64,000 bases of DNA from Acidobacteriota bacterium (GTDB lineage Bacteria; Acidobacteriota; Thermoanaerobaculia; Multivoradales; JBCCEF01), in the NCBI GenBank assembly GCA_039030395.1, contig JBCCEF010000025.1:1-64000 (forward strand). Reading direction: 5' to 3'. The notes under the pieces are model-generated. The model was not told where the DNA came from, made no database searches, and saw only the letters and a program-made list of their open reading frames with translations. Positions 35,237-43,088 of the stretch are shown here, one piece after another. The stretch's first letter is position 1. Each line of letters starts with the position of its first letter. The translations under genes were made by a program, and so were the position numbers.

Positions 35237-35410
35237 TAGAAGGTTGCTGAAAAAGGCCTTCGGCCTATGATTTCAGCTACCCTGCTAGATTCTTCTCCAG
35301 GGGGCTGGGCGCCCGCACGCGGTCCGCCCCTCACCCGAAAACTCCAGAGTTTTCGGCCTCACCCCGTCCTCGGCGCCTCTGGCGCCGCCGAGCCCTATGG
35401 GCTCGGCCGC
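35237..35410 (+). repeat. Multi-hairpin repeat, copy C
   Basis: Hairpin 1 runs from CTAGAAGGTTGCTGAA to TTCAGCTACCCTGCTAG with GGCC-TTC-GGCC at the tip. Hairpin 2 is expanded by a CGCACGCGG insert shared with copy D. Hairpin 3 is CCGAAAACTC/AGTTTTCGG, then TCACCCCGTCCTCGGC, hairpin 4 GGCGCC/GGCGCC and hairpin 5 GCCC/GGGC. Unlike five other copies it is not at a stop codon; it lies in the gap between the POT gene's 3' end and the start of the M28 peptidase gene, in the opposite orientation to both. Confidence 0.92.
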
Positions 35411-35440
35411 CGGCCCCCAACTTCTGGTGCCCTCGCAAGC

Positions 35441-35473
35441 AAAAAGGCGGGACCCCTTGAAAGGATCCCGCCT
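35441..35473 (-). terminator. Rho-independent terminator after the POT transporter gene
   Basis: On the minus strand AGGCGGGATCC pairs with GGGTCCCGCCT and is followed immediately by TTTTTGC. It begins 27 bases beyond the transporter stop. Confidence 0.85.
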
Positions 35474-35499
35474 CGGTCGCGCGAAGTCCAGCGGTGAGT

Positions 35500-36993
35500 C
35501 TACTTAATTCCCACCGTCAATCTTCGAATCACCGGCACCAAAATCAAGGCCACCACTGCCGCGATCAGGGTATTGCGGCCGACGGCGCCGAACAGCGGCG
35601 CCGGATCGAGGTCCTGCAGGCGTCCGGCGACCAGCCCGGCGTAGACGTTGCCGAGGGCGGTGCCGATGAACCACACACCCATCATCTGACCGACGCGGCC
35701 GCGCGGCGCCAGTTTGGTGATAGCGGAGAGGCCGACGGGGCTGATGCACAGTTCTCCGACGGTGTGGAAGAAGTAGGTCACCACCAACCAGTTCGGGCTC
35801 ACCAGGTTGCCGTCGGTGGCACCGGAGGCGCCCCAGGCCAGCACAAAGAAGCCGACCGCCAGACCCAAGAGACCGAGGAAGGCCTTGAACGGAATGGACG
35901 GGCTGCGGCTGCCGAGCTTGGTCCACACCATACCCATCACCGGCGCCAGCAGGATGATGAACAGCGGATTGACGGACTGCAGCCAGGAGGTGGGCATCTC
36001 CCAACCGCCGATCATGCGGTCGGTGTAGTCGTTGGCGAACAGGTTCATCGACGAGCCGGCCTGCTCGAAGCCGCTCCAGAACACCGCCACGGCGAGAAAC
36101 AGGAAGAAGATCACCCCCAGGCGCTTCTTCTCGGTGACGTTGAGGCTCTTCTGCAGCAGCAGATAGAGGAAAAAGAGGGCGACGAGAACCAGGATGATGT
36201 AGGTCAAGCTCTCGGCGATCTGGGTCAAGGTGATCGGGAAGACCCCGCTGTAAACGGCATATCCGAAAGCCACCGCCGCCAGGGTCACCGCCCCAAACAC
36301 GACGTAGGCGGAGTTGCGACGCTTGTTGTAGGTCGGGGTGCCGGCATCGTCTTCAGAGTACAGACCGGCGGTCCCGAGCCGCTTCTCGCCCAGCTTGTAC
36401 TGGATCAGGCCGAAGACCATGCCGATACCAGCCGCCGAGAAGCCCAAGTGCCAATCGTACTTCTCGCCCAGGAAGCCGCAGATGATCGGTCCCAACAGGG
36501 CACCGATATTGATGCCCGAGTAGAACACCGAGAAGCCCGCATCGCGGCGCGCGCCACCCTCCGGATACAGTTCGCCGACCACCGTCGAGACATTCGGCTT
36601 GAGCAATCCGGTGCCGATGCACACCAGAATCAAACCTAGGAAGAAGAAGAACTCCGACTCGATGACCATCGAGAAGTGGCCCGCGGCGATGATGCAGCCG
36701 CCGACGAAGACGGCTTTGCGCTGACCCCACAGTTTGTCGGCGATCCAGCCGCCGGGAAGCGCCAGCAGGTAGACGAAGCCGGTATAAAGGCCGTAGATCG
36801 CGGCCGCTGTCTCGGTTTCGTAACCCAACCCACCGTCCGAGACGGTGGCCACCATGAAGAGCACGAGGATGCCTCGCATACCGTAGTAGCTGAGGCGCTC
36901 CCACATCTCCGTAAAGAAGAGGGTCCACAGACCGGCCGGGTGGCCGAGAATCTGCTTAGAAGTGGATGGATCGAAGGTCGCGGACTGGCTCAT
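35500..36993 (-). CDS. POT family proton-coupled oligopeptide transporter
   Basis: An inner-membrane protein of 497 residues with about 14 hydrophobic helices, as usual for bacterial POT (PTR2) di/tripeptide:H+ symporters. The ExxERxxYY signature appears as EMWERLSYYGMRG in helix 1; GGWIADKLWGQRKAVFVGG, GTGLLKPNVSTVVGELY and FSVFYSGINIGALLGP are further family motifs, and the second family signature region (ELCISPVGLSAITKLAP) is in helix 10. It probably imports peptides released by periplasmic peptidases such as the M28 lipoprotein encoded just downstream. A strong terminator follows. The gap 36994-37251 upstream holds only its leader and the sequence before the tRNA. Confidence 0.95.
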   Translation of the reverse strand: MSQSATFDPSTSKQILGHPAGLWTLFFTEMWERLSYYGMRGILVLFMVATVSDGGLGYETETAAAIYGLYTGFVYLLALPGGWIADKLWGQRKAVFVGGCIIAAGHFSMVIESEFFFFLGLILVCIGTGLLKPNVSTVVGELYPEGGARRDAGFSVFYSGINIGALLGPIICGFLGEKYDWHLGFSAAGIGMVFGLIQYKLGEKRLGTAGLYSEDDAGTPTYNKRRNSAYVVFGAVTLAAVAFGYAVYSGVFPITLTQIAESLTYIILVLVALFFLYLLLQKSLNVTEKKRLGVIFFLFLAVAVFWSGFEQAGSSMNLFANDYTDRMIGGWEMPTSWLQSVNPLFIILLAPVMGMVWTKLGSRSPSIPFKAFLGLLGLAVGFFVLAWGASGATDGNLVSPNWLVVTYFFHTVGELCISPVGLSAITKLAPRGRVGQMMGVWFIGTALGNVYAGLVAGRLQDLDPAPLFGAVGRNTLIAAVVALILVPVIRRLTVGIK

Positions 36994-37251
36994 GACGGGC
37001 TCATCCTTTACGCAGGAAGTTGAAACGCATCCCCAGTGGGGCCGCCGGAAACGGGAGCTCCGGAGGCCGTCTGTTCAGCAGGCTCGGCGTAGGATAGCAG
37101 GCCTGCCGTGCCCGTCCGTCAACAACTCGCCACTCCCCCGAATACGTTCCCCTCGCCGGTGGGTTGACCCCCCGGTCAGCCTCGGGTTATCGTTCCGCCT
37201 TCGCGCGGGCATCGCCCGCGTACCCTCGTGCCCGGATCAGGGCAACGAACT

Positions 37252-37328
37252 CGGGGCGTAGCTCAGCCTGGTAGAGCGCACGGTTCGGGACCGTGAGGCC
37301 GGAGGTTCAAATCCTCTCGCCCCGACCA
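37252..37328 (+). tRNA. tRNA-Pro (CGG anticodon)
   Basis: All arms fold: acceptor CGGGGCG/CGCCCCG, D stem GCTC/GAGC, anticodon stem CACGG/CCGTG with loop TTCGGGA (anticodon CGG at its third to fifth bases), and T stem GGAGG/CCTCT with loop TTCAAAT. CCA is encoded. Its 3' half and the following 17 bases are duplicated at 37498-37566. Confidence 0.96.
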
Positions 37329-37358
37329 TCCTTCTCCCGCAACAAGCTACGAAATGCG

Positions 37359-37490
37359 CGACCCGAGCCCAAAGCGGCGAGGCGGCGAGGCGGCGACAGC
37401 CTCGCCGAGGACGGGGGTGAACCGCCAAGAATGACACTTCTTGGCGGTGAGGGGGCGGTCCCGCGTGCGGGCGCCCAGCCCCCCCCTTGA
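37359..37490 (-). repeat. Multi-hairpin repeat, copy D (5' truncated)
   Basis: It lacks hairpin 1 and begins at the expanded hairpin 2 (GGGGGCTGGGCGCCC, then CGCACGCGGGACC and CCCC). Hairpin 3 has a wholly different stem, CCGCCAAGAA with TTCTTGGCGG (10 bp), the linker is TCACCCCCGTCCTCGGC, and hairpin 4 is expanded. It fills almost exactly the space between tRNA-Pro and the duplicate of the tRNA 3' half. Confidence 0.85.
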
Positions 37491-37497
37491 GTTCCGT

Positions 37498-37566
37498 GCG
37501 CACGGTTCGGGACCGTGAGGCCGGAGGTTCAAATCCTCTCGCCCGACCCTCCTTCTCCCGCAACAA
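37498..37566 (+). pseudogene. Duplicate of the 3' half of tRNA-Pro plus downstream flank
   Basis: These 69 bases repeat 37276-37345 with one deletion (CCCC to CCC in the acceptor 3' strand) and one substitution (ACCA to ACCC). They contain the anticodon arm, variable loop, T arm and part of the acceptor, and then CCTTCTCCCGCAACAA of the flank. The 5' half is missing, so it cannot be a functional tRNA. It resembles an attachment-site duplicate, but only a repeat copy lies between the two. Confidence 0.88.
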
Positions 37567-37617
37567 CTGCACTCTTCCCCTCGCTCCACCGGCGAGCAGC
37601 CGATAGACTTTCGGATC

Positions 37618-39405
37618 ATGTCGATTCGAACTCTCTGCGATGTCTTCCGAGTGACCTCCGGATTCCACAAGAAGCAGCATCTTCTCCACAAGGTCGATGG
37701 CACCTACCAGCCCGTTTCGACGGCCGAACTGACGGATCGGGTGCAGCGAGCAAGCCACGCCCTCGGCACCCTGGGGGTGGCGCCCGGCGACTGTGTGGCC
37801 CTAATGGCCGACAACGGACCGCACTGGCCGGTGGTGGATTTCGCCACTCTCTGCCGTGGAGCCGTCACGGTGCCGGTGTACCCCACCCTGCCGGCGGATC
37901 AAGCGGCCTATGTGATTTCCGACAGCGAGGCGAAGGTGCTCTTTGTGGAGACCCGCGAACAGCTCGATGGCCTGCTCGAAGAGCGCGCCGCCTTGCCGGC
38001 GGTGGAGCATTTCGTGCTGATCGATCCCGCCGCCGCCGGGCCGGAAGAGACGGACGCCGAGGTCACCTCCTTCGCTTCCCTATTGGCCGGCGCCGAAGGC
38101 CACGACCCGGCCGAGTTCGAGGCTCTCGCCGCCGCCGTCGAGCCGGACCACCTGGCGAGCCTGGTCTACACCAGCGGCACTACCGGCAAACCCAAGGGCG
38201 TGATGCTGTCGCACGACAATTTCGTCTCGAACATCTCCGCCGGTCTCGCTCTCAACGACATCCGAAGCGACCAGACGGCGCTGTCCTTCCTACCGTTGTC
38301 GCACGTCTTCGAGCGCACCGTTTCCTACTGCTACTACTACCGCGGCGTCTCCATCGCCTTCGCCGAATCGATCCACTCGGTGGCTCAGAACTTTCAGGAG
38401 ATCCGGCCGCACGTGTTCGTTTCCGTGCCGCGGGTGTACGAGAAGGTGTTGGCGAAGGTGCGGGAGAACGTCGCCGCCGGCTCGGCGGTGCAGCAGAAGA
38501 TCTTCCGCTGGGCACAAGGGGTGGCGCGCCGCTCGTTGCCGGAGCGGCTGGCGGGCGACCATCCCTCGGGCTTCCTCGGCCTGCAGCTCGCCCTGGCCGA
38601 CGGCCTGGTGTTCTCGAAGATTCGCGATCGCCTCGGCGGCCGCTTCGAGTTTGCCGTCTCCGGCGGGGCGCCGCTGGCCAAGGACGTGGCGGAATTTTTC
38701 TGGGGCGCCGGCATTCCAATCTACGAAGGCTATGGGCTGACGGAAACCTCCCCGATCATCACCACCAACAGCCCCGGCGCGGTGCGGCTGGGCACCGTCG
38801 GCAAGGTGATCCCGCGGGTGGAGGTGAGGATCGCCGACGACGGGGAGATCCTCACCCGCGGCCCAAACGTCATGCAGGGCTACCGCAACCTGCCGGAGGA
38901 GACGGCCGAGGCGATCGACGCCGACGGTTGGTTCCACACCGGCGACATCGGCGAGTTGGACGACGACGGTTACTTAAGCATCACCGACCGCAAGAAGGAG
39001 CTGATCGTTAACGCCTATGGCAAGAACATCGCGCCGGCGCCGATCGAGAATGCCCTCAAGGCCAGCACCTACATCTCCCAGGCGATGGTGATCGGCGATC
39101 GCCAGAAATTCCTCGGCGCCCTGCTGGCGCCGGACTTCGAAAACCTCGCGACCTGGGCGCGAGCCCGCGGCCTGGCGGCCACCGATCCCGACGCGATGAT
39201 CGCCGACTCGGCGGTGCGCGAACTTCTAGCGTCGGAAGTTCAGAAGGTCAACGCCGAACTGGCGCACTACGAGGAGATCGTTCGCTGGGAGCTCGTGCCG
39301 CGGGAGTTCACCGTCGAGGACGGCGAGTTGACCCCCACCCAGAAGCTCAAGCGGCGGGTGATCCGAGAACGCTGGCAGGACGAAATCGCCAAGCTGTTCG
39401 CCTGA
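37618..39405 (+). CDS. fadD: Long-chain acyl-CoA synthetase
   Basis: An adenylate-forming enzyme of 595 residues of the long-chain fatty acid-CoA ligase (FAA1-like) group. It activates fatty acids to acyl-CoA via acyl-AMP. Motifs: the P-loop SLVYTSGTTGKPKG near residue 185, FLPLSHVFERT, the acyl-adenylate motif YEGYGLTETSPII, and the C-terminal GWFHTGDIGELDDDGYLSITDRKKELIV with the conserved D...R hinge, and a late catalytic Lys region (LTPTQKLKRRVI). No membrane anchor is obvious. It follows the tRNA-Pro duplicate by 50 bases and has no clear Shine-Dalgarno. The VWFA gene follows on the same strand after 28 bases. Confidence 0.92.
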   Translation: MSIRTLCDVFRVTSGFHKKQHLLHKVDGTYQPVSTAELTDRVQRASHALGTLGVAPGDCVALMADNGPHWPVVDFATLCRGAVTVPVYPTLPADQAAYVISDSEAKVLFVETREQLDGLLEERAALPAVEHFVLIDPAAAGPEETDAEVTSFASLLAGAEGHDPAEFEALAAAVEPDHLASLVYTSGTTGKPKGVMLSHDNFVSNISAGLALNDIRSDQTALSFLPLSHVFERTVSYCYYYRGVSIAFAESIHSVAQNFQEIRPHVFVSVPRVYEKVLAKVRENVAAGSAVQQKIFRWAQGVARRSLPERLAGDHPSGFLGLQLALADGLVFSKIRDRLGGRFEFAVSGGAPLAKDVAEFFWGAGIPIYEGYGLTETSPIITTNSPGAVRLGTVGKVIPRVEVRIADDGEILTRGPNVMQGYRNLPEETAEAIDADGWFHTGDIGELDDDGYLSITDRKKELIVNAYGKNIAPAPIENALKASTYISQAMVIGDRQKFLGALLAPDFENLATWARARGLAATDPDAMIADSAVRELLASEVQKVNAELAHYEEIVRWELVPREFTVEDGELTPTQKLKRRVIRERWQDEIAKLFA

Positions 39406-39433
39406 CGGAGCCGGCACACGGCGTGCATGGGAG

Positions 39434-40555
39434 ATGAGGGTTATGAGGCGCCCACATTCCTTCACCGTCGTGTTCACCCTCGCTGCCGCCCTCGCCGTTC
39501 CCCTTCTCCTACCGCTGCCGGCGCTGGCCCAGGACGACGCCGGATCCTTCGACGACCGGATCGTCGTCGAGGAAGTCCTGCTCGATGCCCTGGTGACCGA
39601 TCGCAAGGGCAATACCGTCCTCGGCCTCGGACCCCAGGACTTCCTGGTCAAGGAAGCTGGCGAGCCGGTGAACCTCACCGGAGTGACGTTCTACAGCAGC
39701 TCTGAGCTGCTCGATGATCCTGGCGCCATTGCCGGCGATATCGACACGGAACCACGGGACCGCACCTTCATCCTGCTGTTCGAGGACCAGAAGCGCAATC
39801 AGACCAATGTCGACCTGATTTCCCGCCAACTGCTCGCCGCCCGCGACGCGGCCCGCTGGATTGAGACGGAGCTGGCGCCGGCGGACTGGGTGGCCGTTGC
39901 CGGCTTCGATTACGAGCTGCGCATCTACCAGGACTTCACCCGCGATCGGGCAGCCCTCACCCGCGCCATCGGCCAGGTCGCCAAGGCCACCGGACCGGAC
40001 GGCAACTGGCGGTCCCGCGGCGGCGGCGAAAACCTCGACCGCTCGCTGCGCGCCCACCTGCCCGCCGGCAAGGAGCTGAGCCGCGAGACGCCGCGCAACT
40101 ACGACGCCCTGGAGTGGTTGGCGCGAGCCTCCGGCCACATTCCCGGGCGCAAGAACCTGATCTACTTCGGCCTCGGTTTCGGCGAGGTGGACCGGAACGG
40201 CATTTATCGCCAGGATCCGCGCTACTACCCGCCCATGGCGCGAGCGCTCAACGACAACAACGTCGCCGTCTACGCCCTCGACATCACGCCGACCAACGTG
40301 CGCCACGCCCTCGCCGACTCGATGAGCCAGCTCGCTCAGGAGACTGGCGGCCGATACTTCGAGCGCTTCGTGCGCTTCGGAGCTCCCCTGAAAGAGGTCT
40401 CGAAGGAAAACGGCGGCTACTACCTGCTGAGCTACCGCACCGAGCACCCGGCCGGCGACAGCGGCTTCCAGAAAGTGGATGTCGAGTTGAAGGATCCGAG
40501 CCTGCGGCTACGGGTGCGGAAGGGCTATGGCTGGGGCGACGTGGACTCCGAGTAG
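39434..40555 (+). CDS. Secreted VWFA-related acidobacterial-type protein
   Basis: A protein of 373 residues with a signal peptide (hydrophobic run to ALAQDD near residue 38). The mature protein opens with VVEEVLLDALVTDRKGN and LGPQDFLVKEAGEPV, the family-typical lead-in, and continues into a von Willebrand factor A-like domain: RTFILLFEDQ in place of a strict DxSxS MIDAS, ADWVAVAGFDYEL, NLIYFGLGFGEV, and a closing YYLLSYRTEHP. This organisation matches the 'VWFA-related acidobacterial domain' family, large in Acidobacteriota and of unknown function. The second Met (39443) is an alternative start. Metal-dependent ligand binding is doubtful because the MIDAS looks degenerate. Confidence 0.88.
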   Translation: MRVMRRPHSFTVVFTLAAALAVPLLLPLPALAQDDAGSFDDRIVVEEVLLDALVTDRKGNTVLGLGPQDFLVKEAGEPVNLTGVTFYSSSELLDDPGAIAGDIDTEPRDRTFILLFEDQKRNQTNVDLISRQLLAARDAARWIETELAPADWVAVAGFDYELRIYQDFTRDRAALTRAIGQVAKATGPDGNWRSRGGGENLDRSLRAHLPAGKELSRETPRNYDALEWLARASGHIPGRKNLIYFGLGFGEVDRNGIYRQDPRYYPPMARALNDNNVAVYALDITPTNVRHALADSMSQLAQETGGRYFERFVRFGAPLKEVSKENGGYYLLSYRTEHPAGDSGFQKVDVELKDPSLRLRVRKGYGWGDVDSE

Positions 40556-40557
40556 CC

Positions 40558-40573
40558 GCGCTGGAACCAGCGC
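40558..40573. other. Perfect hairpin between convergent genes
   Basis: GCGCTGG-AA-CCAGCGC fills the 18-base gap between the VWFA stop and the convergent PP2C stop. It has no T-tract in either direction but could mark the 3' ends of both transcripts. Confidence 0.4.
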
Positions 40574-41335
40574 CTAGCCTTCGATTCCGAGGGCCACCAC
40601 CGTCACGTTGTCGTGACCGCCGCGGGAGTTGGCGGCGTCCACCAGGTTGTGGCAGATCTCATCGAGACTGGTGGAAGACTGCGCTCCGGCGAGGATTTCT
40701 TCGTCGCTGAGCATGGTGGTCAAGCCGTCGGAGCACAGGATGAAGAGGTCACCGGATTCGACCTCCACTTCCTTGATGTCCACCGCCACTTCCCGCTCGC
40801 CGCCCAGCGCCCGGGTCACCACGTTCTTGAGCGGATGCACCCGCGCCTGATCGGCCGACAGAAAACCCGCCACCACCTGCTCGTTGACCCAGGTGTGATC
40901 GTCCGTCAGCAGCTCCAGATTGCCGTCGCGCAGGCGGTAGGCGCGGCTGTCCCCGACGTGGGCAATGGCGGCGAAGCCGTCCTCGAGCAGCAGACCCACC
41001 ACCGTCGTCCCCATGCCGAACAGGCGCCGATCCTCGCGGATCGCGTACATCACCCGATCGTGCGCCAGACGCACCGCCATTTTGAGGATATTGGTGGGCC
41101 GCCGAAGCTCCGGCTCCGGCACGAAGGGCCAGGTCGTCTCGGGATTGGCGGTCTTGTCAACGAAGTCCTTGATGGTGCGCACGGCAAGCTGAGAAGCCAC
41201 CTCGCCGTGGCGATGGCCGCCCATGCCGTCGGCGACGAGAAACAGATTCTGATCCGAATCGATTTCGAAGTAGTCTTCGTTGTGGGGACGCGCCAGGCCG
41301 CGATCGGTCAACCCGAAGGCCTTGACCTCAGGCAT
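40574..41335 (-). CDS. PP2C-family serine/threonine phosphatase (Stp-like)
   Basis: A cytoplasmic metal-dependent phosphatase of 253 residues. Metal and catalytic motifs are complete: RPHNEDYF, LFLVADGMGGHRHGEVAS, GMGTTVVGLLL, AIAHVGDSRAYRLRDG, ILCSDGLTTMLSDEE and RGGHDNVTVVAL. It should dephosphorylate Ser/Thr-phosphoproteins, opposing a Hanks-type kinase not encoded in this window. The ATG at 41335 overlaps the DnaJ-TPR stop by one base (TGATG), showing translational coupling with that gene. Its targets could include FHA-binding partners. Confidence 0.94.
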   Translation of the reverse strand: MPEVKAFGLTDRGLARPHNEDYFEIDSDQNLFLVADGMGGHRHGEVASQLAVRTIKDFVDKTANPETTWPFVPEPELRRPTNILKMAVRLAHDRVMYAIREDRRLFGMGTTVVGLLLEDGFAAIAHVGDSRAYRLRDGNLELLTDDHTWVNEQVVAGFLSADQARVHPLKNVVTRALGGEREVAVDIKEVEVESGDLFILCSDGLTTMLSDEEILAGAQSSTSLDEICHNLVDAANSRGGHDNVTVVALGIEG

Positions 41336-41982
41336 CAACTACCCCTTCCGAAAAGCCCGCCCTTGGCCTTTTTGCCCTGCCGCAGTTCTTCCACCTGCTG
41401 GCGGACGGTATCGTCGTCGCCGCCCCAGGTCAGCGCTTGCTCGTAATACTGCAGCGCCTGCGTGGCGCGCCCGCTTTGGCGATGCAGGCGACCGGCGGTC
41501 TTCAGGTAGTTGACGTTCATCGGTGCGAGTTCACAAGCCCTGGCGATGGCCTCCAAAGCGCGCGAGGTCCAACGCTGTTGATGGCTGCAGGCGAGGGCCA
41601 AGTTGTACCAGCCGAGGGCGTTGCCGGGCTCCGCCTTGGTCGCCCGATCGAAGTTGTCCGCCGCCTGCAGGTAGTTTTTCTCGCGGTAGGACTTCACCCC
41701 GCGCTGCAGATACACCTTTGCCAGCTGCTCCGCGTCGACTCCCTGCTGATCCTGACTTTCGGGCCGGGCAATCTCTTGATCGTGGAGACGCCGCCGCTCG
41801 GGGTTGGTCAGGACGTTGAGCGCTTCCGTCAAATCCTGGAAGTCGGTCTCCGCTTGTGCCTTCTCTTCACCCTGATAGCGATCTGGATGCTTTTCACGGG
41901 CCATCGCCCGGAAGCGCTCACGAATTTGCTGATCCGTGGCGTGCTGGGAGATCCCGAGAATTGCGTAGTAGTTCTTAGCCAA
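41335..41982 (-). CDS. DnaJ-domain protein with C-terminal TPR repeats
   Basis: A protein of 215 residues. Residues 1-72 are a J domain (YYAILGISQHATDQQIRERF with HPD at 32-34 and LTEALNVLTNPERR). Residues 85-200 are TPR units (VYLQRGVKSYREKNYLQAADNF, ALGWYNLALACSHQ, ATQALQYYEQAL). There is no zinc-finger or DnaJ C-terminal domain, so it is a type III J protein that would recruit DnaK to a client bound by the TPR part. The start is apparently a TTG at 41982 with GGGAAG upstream. It overlaps the PP2C gene by one base and lies 80 bases after the helical-repeat gene. Confidence 0.9.
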   Translation of the reverse strand: MAKNYYAILGISQHATDQQIRERFRAMAREKHPDRYQGEEKAQAETDFQDLTEALNVLTNPERRRLHDQEIARPESQDQQGVDAEQLAKVYLQRGVKSYREKNYLQAADNFDRATKAEPGNALGWYNLALACSHQQRWTSRALEAIARACELAPMNVNYLKTAGRLHRQSGRATQALQYYEQALTWGGDDDTVRQQVEELRQGKKAKGGLFGRGS

Positions 41983-42062
41983 TCGTTCGCTTCCCAGGCG
42001 GCCAGCAGAAGGCAGAGGTTTTCAGAACGGCTCAACCTCGGGGAATACCCTCCCCGATGAAT

Positions 42063-43088
42063 CTATCGACGCTTGATTCTATACAAACGACCTGCGGTGG
42101 AGCGAACCGGTTCCGGCACGTTTCGATCTCGGGTGAGATTGCGCAGATCCCGCACCGCCAGCCGGGGGACCAAACGCACGGCGGCGCCTAGCGGCGTGCG
42201 AGGATTCTTCACCAACGCCGTCACGATTTTGTACTTGCTCATCCACGAACGATTGCGCACCACTTCTTCGAGCACCTCTTCGCACACCATACGGCTGTGG
42301 GCGATCTGCTCCACCTCCTGCTCGGTGATGGCGTTGAATTTGACCACCGCCACCGCCACGTAGGGATTGGTATCGCGCACCAGGATGCCGCGCAAGGAAT
42401 GCCGCGCCCCGCGGGCCAAACGCAGCCGAACGGGCACCGGAAGGCTGCGAATTTGATGATCCGTCAGGCCGGTCGAATCCTCCGCCTCGTCGTCCGAGTC
42501 CGCCGGTTCCTCTTCGCGAACTTTCTCGATCGCCTCGGCCACCTCCTCATCGGAGGCCTCCTCGACCGGTCCGGTCTCTTCGTCTTCCTGCTGCTGGCTG
42601 CGCGGCAGCAGGTGCTCCCGGTACTCGCGGATGCGGCGGCGAGAATAGCGGCTCAGGTCGGGATTGCGCTCCAGCGCATCGAGGACGGCCGGTTCCTCGA
42701 CCACCACGTCCTGGCGCAGCAGGAGCAGTTCCTGGTAATCCGGTTCGAGGCTCTCGGCCAGTTCGACCAGCAGCGGCCGCGATACGTCGCGCCGACCGAG
42801 GATGGTCTCCATCACCTGGGGATGACGGCGGTGGGAAGCGAAGTAGGCGATCACCTCGTTGCCCGCCTCGCGTTCCAGGAAGTGGCTGACCAAGGCCACC
42901 TCGAGGGCGGAGAGAGAATCCTGGGCGATCTCCGCCAGTTCTGCGTCGGAACCGTCCGCCAGGGCGACCTGCACGGGAATCAGCTCCGCCGGTGCCACGG
43001 GCAAGAGCCCCTTCGCCGCCAGCACCTTGAGCTGTCGGCTTTCGCCCGCCAGAACTTGGTTTAGGAGATCTTCCGGAGACTCGGTCAA
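42063..43088 (-). CDS. Helical-repeat (HEAT-like) protein of unknown function
   Basis: A protein of 341 residues, all-helical, probably cytoplasmic. Repeated blocks of about 35-40 residues occur: FLEREAGNEVIAYFASHRRH, PAVLDALERNPDLSRYSRRRIREY, SLRGILVRDTNPYVAVAVVKF, WMSKYKIVTALVKNPRTPLG and DLRNLTRDRNVPEPVRSTA. An acidic low-complexity segment (about 165-200) splits it. The C-terminal 65 residues align by eye with the end of the 44092-44946 protein. It starts at a TTG overlapping the stop of the RodZ-like gene (TTGA). I do not recognise a named family; a scaffold role beside RodZ is only suggested by position. Confidence 0.68.
   Translation of the reverse strand: MTESPEDLLNQVLAGESRQLKVLAAKGLLPVAPAELIPVQVALADGSDAELAEIAQDSLSALEVALVSHFLEREAGNEVIAYFASHRRHPQVMETILGRRDVSRPLLVELAESLEPDYQELLLLRQDVVVEEPAVLDALERNPDLSRYSRRRIREYREHLLPRSQQQEDEETGPVEEASDEEVAEAIEKVREEEPADSDDEAEDSTGLTDHQIRSLPVPVRLRLARGARHSLRGILVRDTNPYVAVAVVKFNAITEQEVEQIAHSRMVCEEVLEEVVRNRSWMSKYKIVTALVKNPRTPLGAAVRLVPRLAVRDLRNLTRDRNVPEPVRSTAGRLYRIKRR

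Noticed and set aside
37252-37566. A genomic island at tRNA-Pro
   Set aside because: The duplicated tRNA half suggests it, but there is no integrase and only 152 bases between the copies, so no island is present now.
37237-37758. Minus-strand frame running across tRNA-Pro and its duplicate
   Set aside because: It translates the antisense of a tRNA twice (the repeated GFEPPASRSRTV peptide), a familiar annotation artefact.
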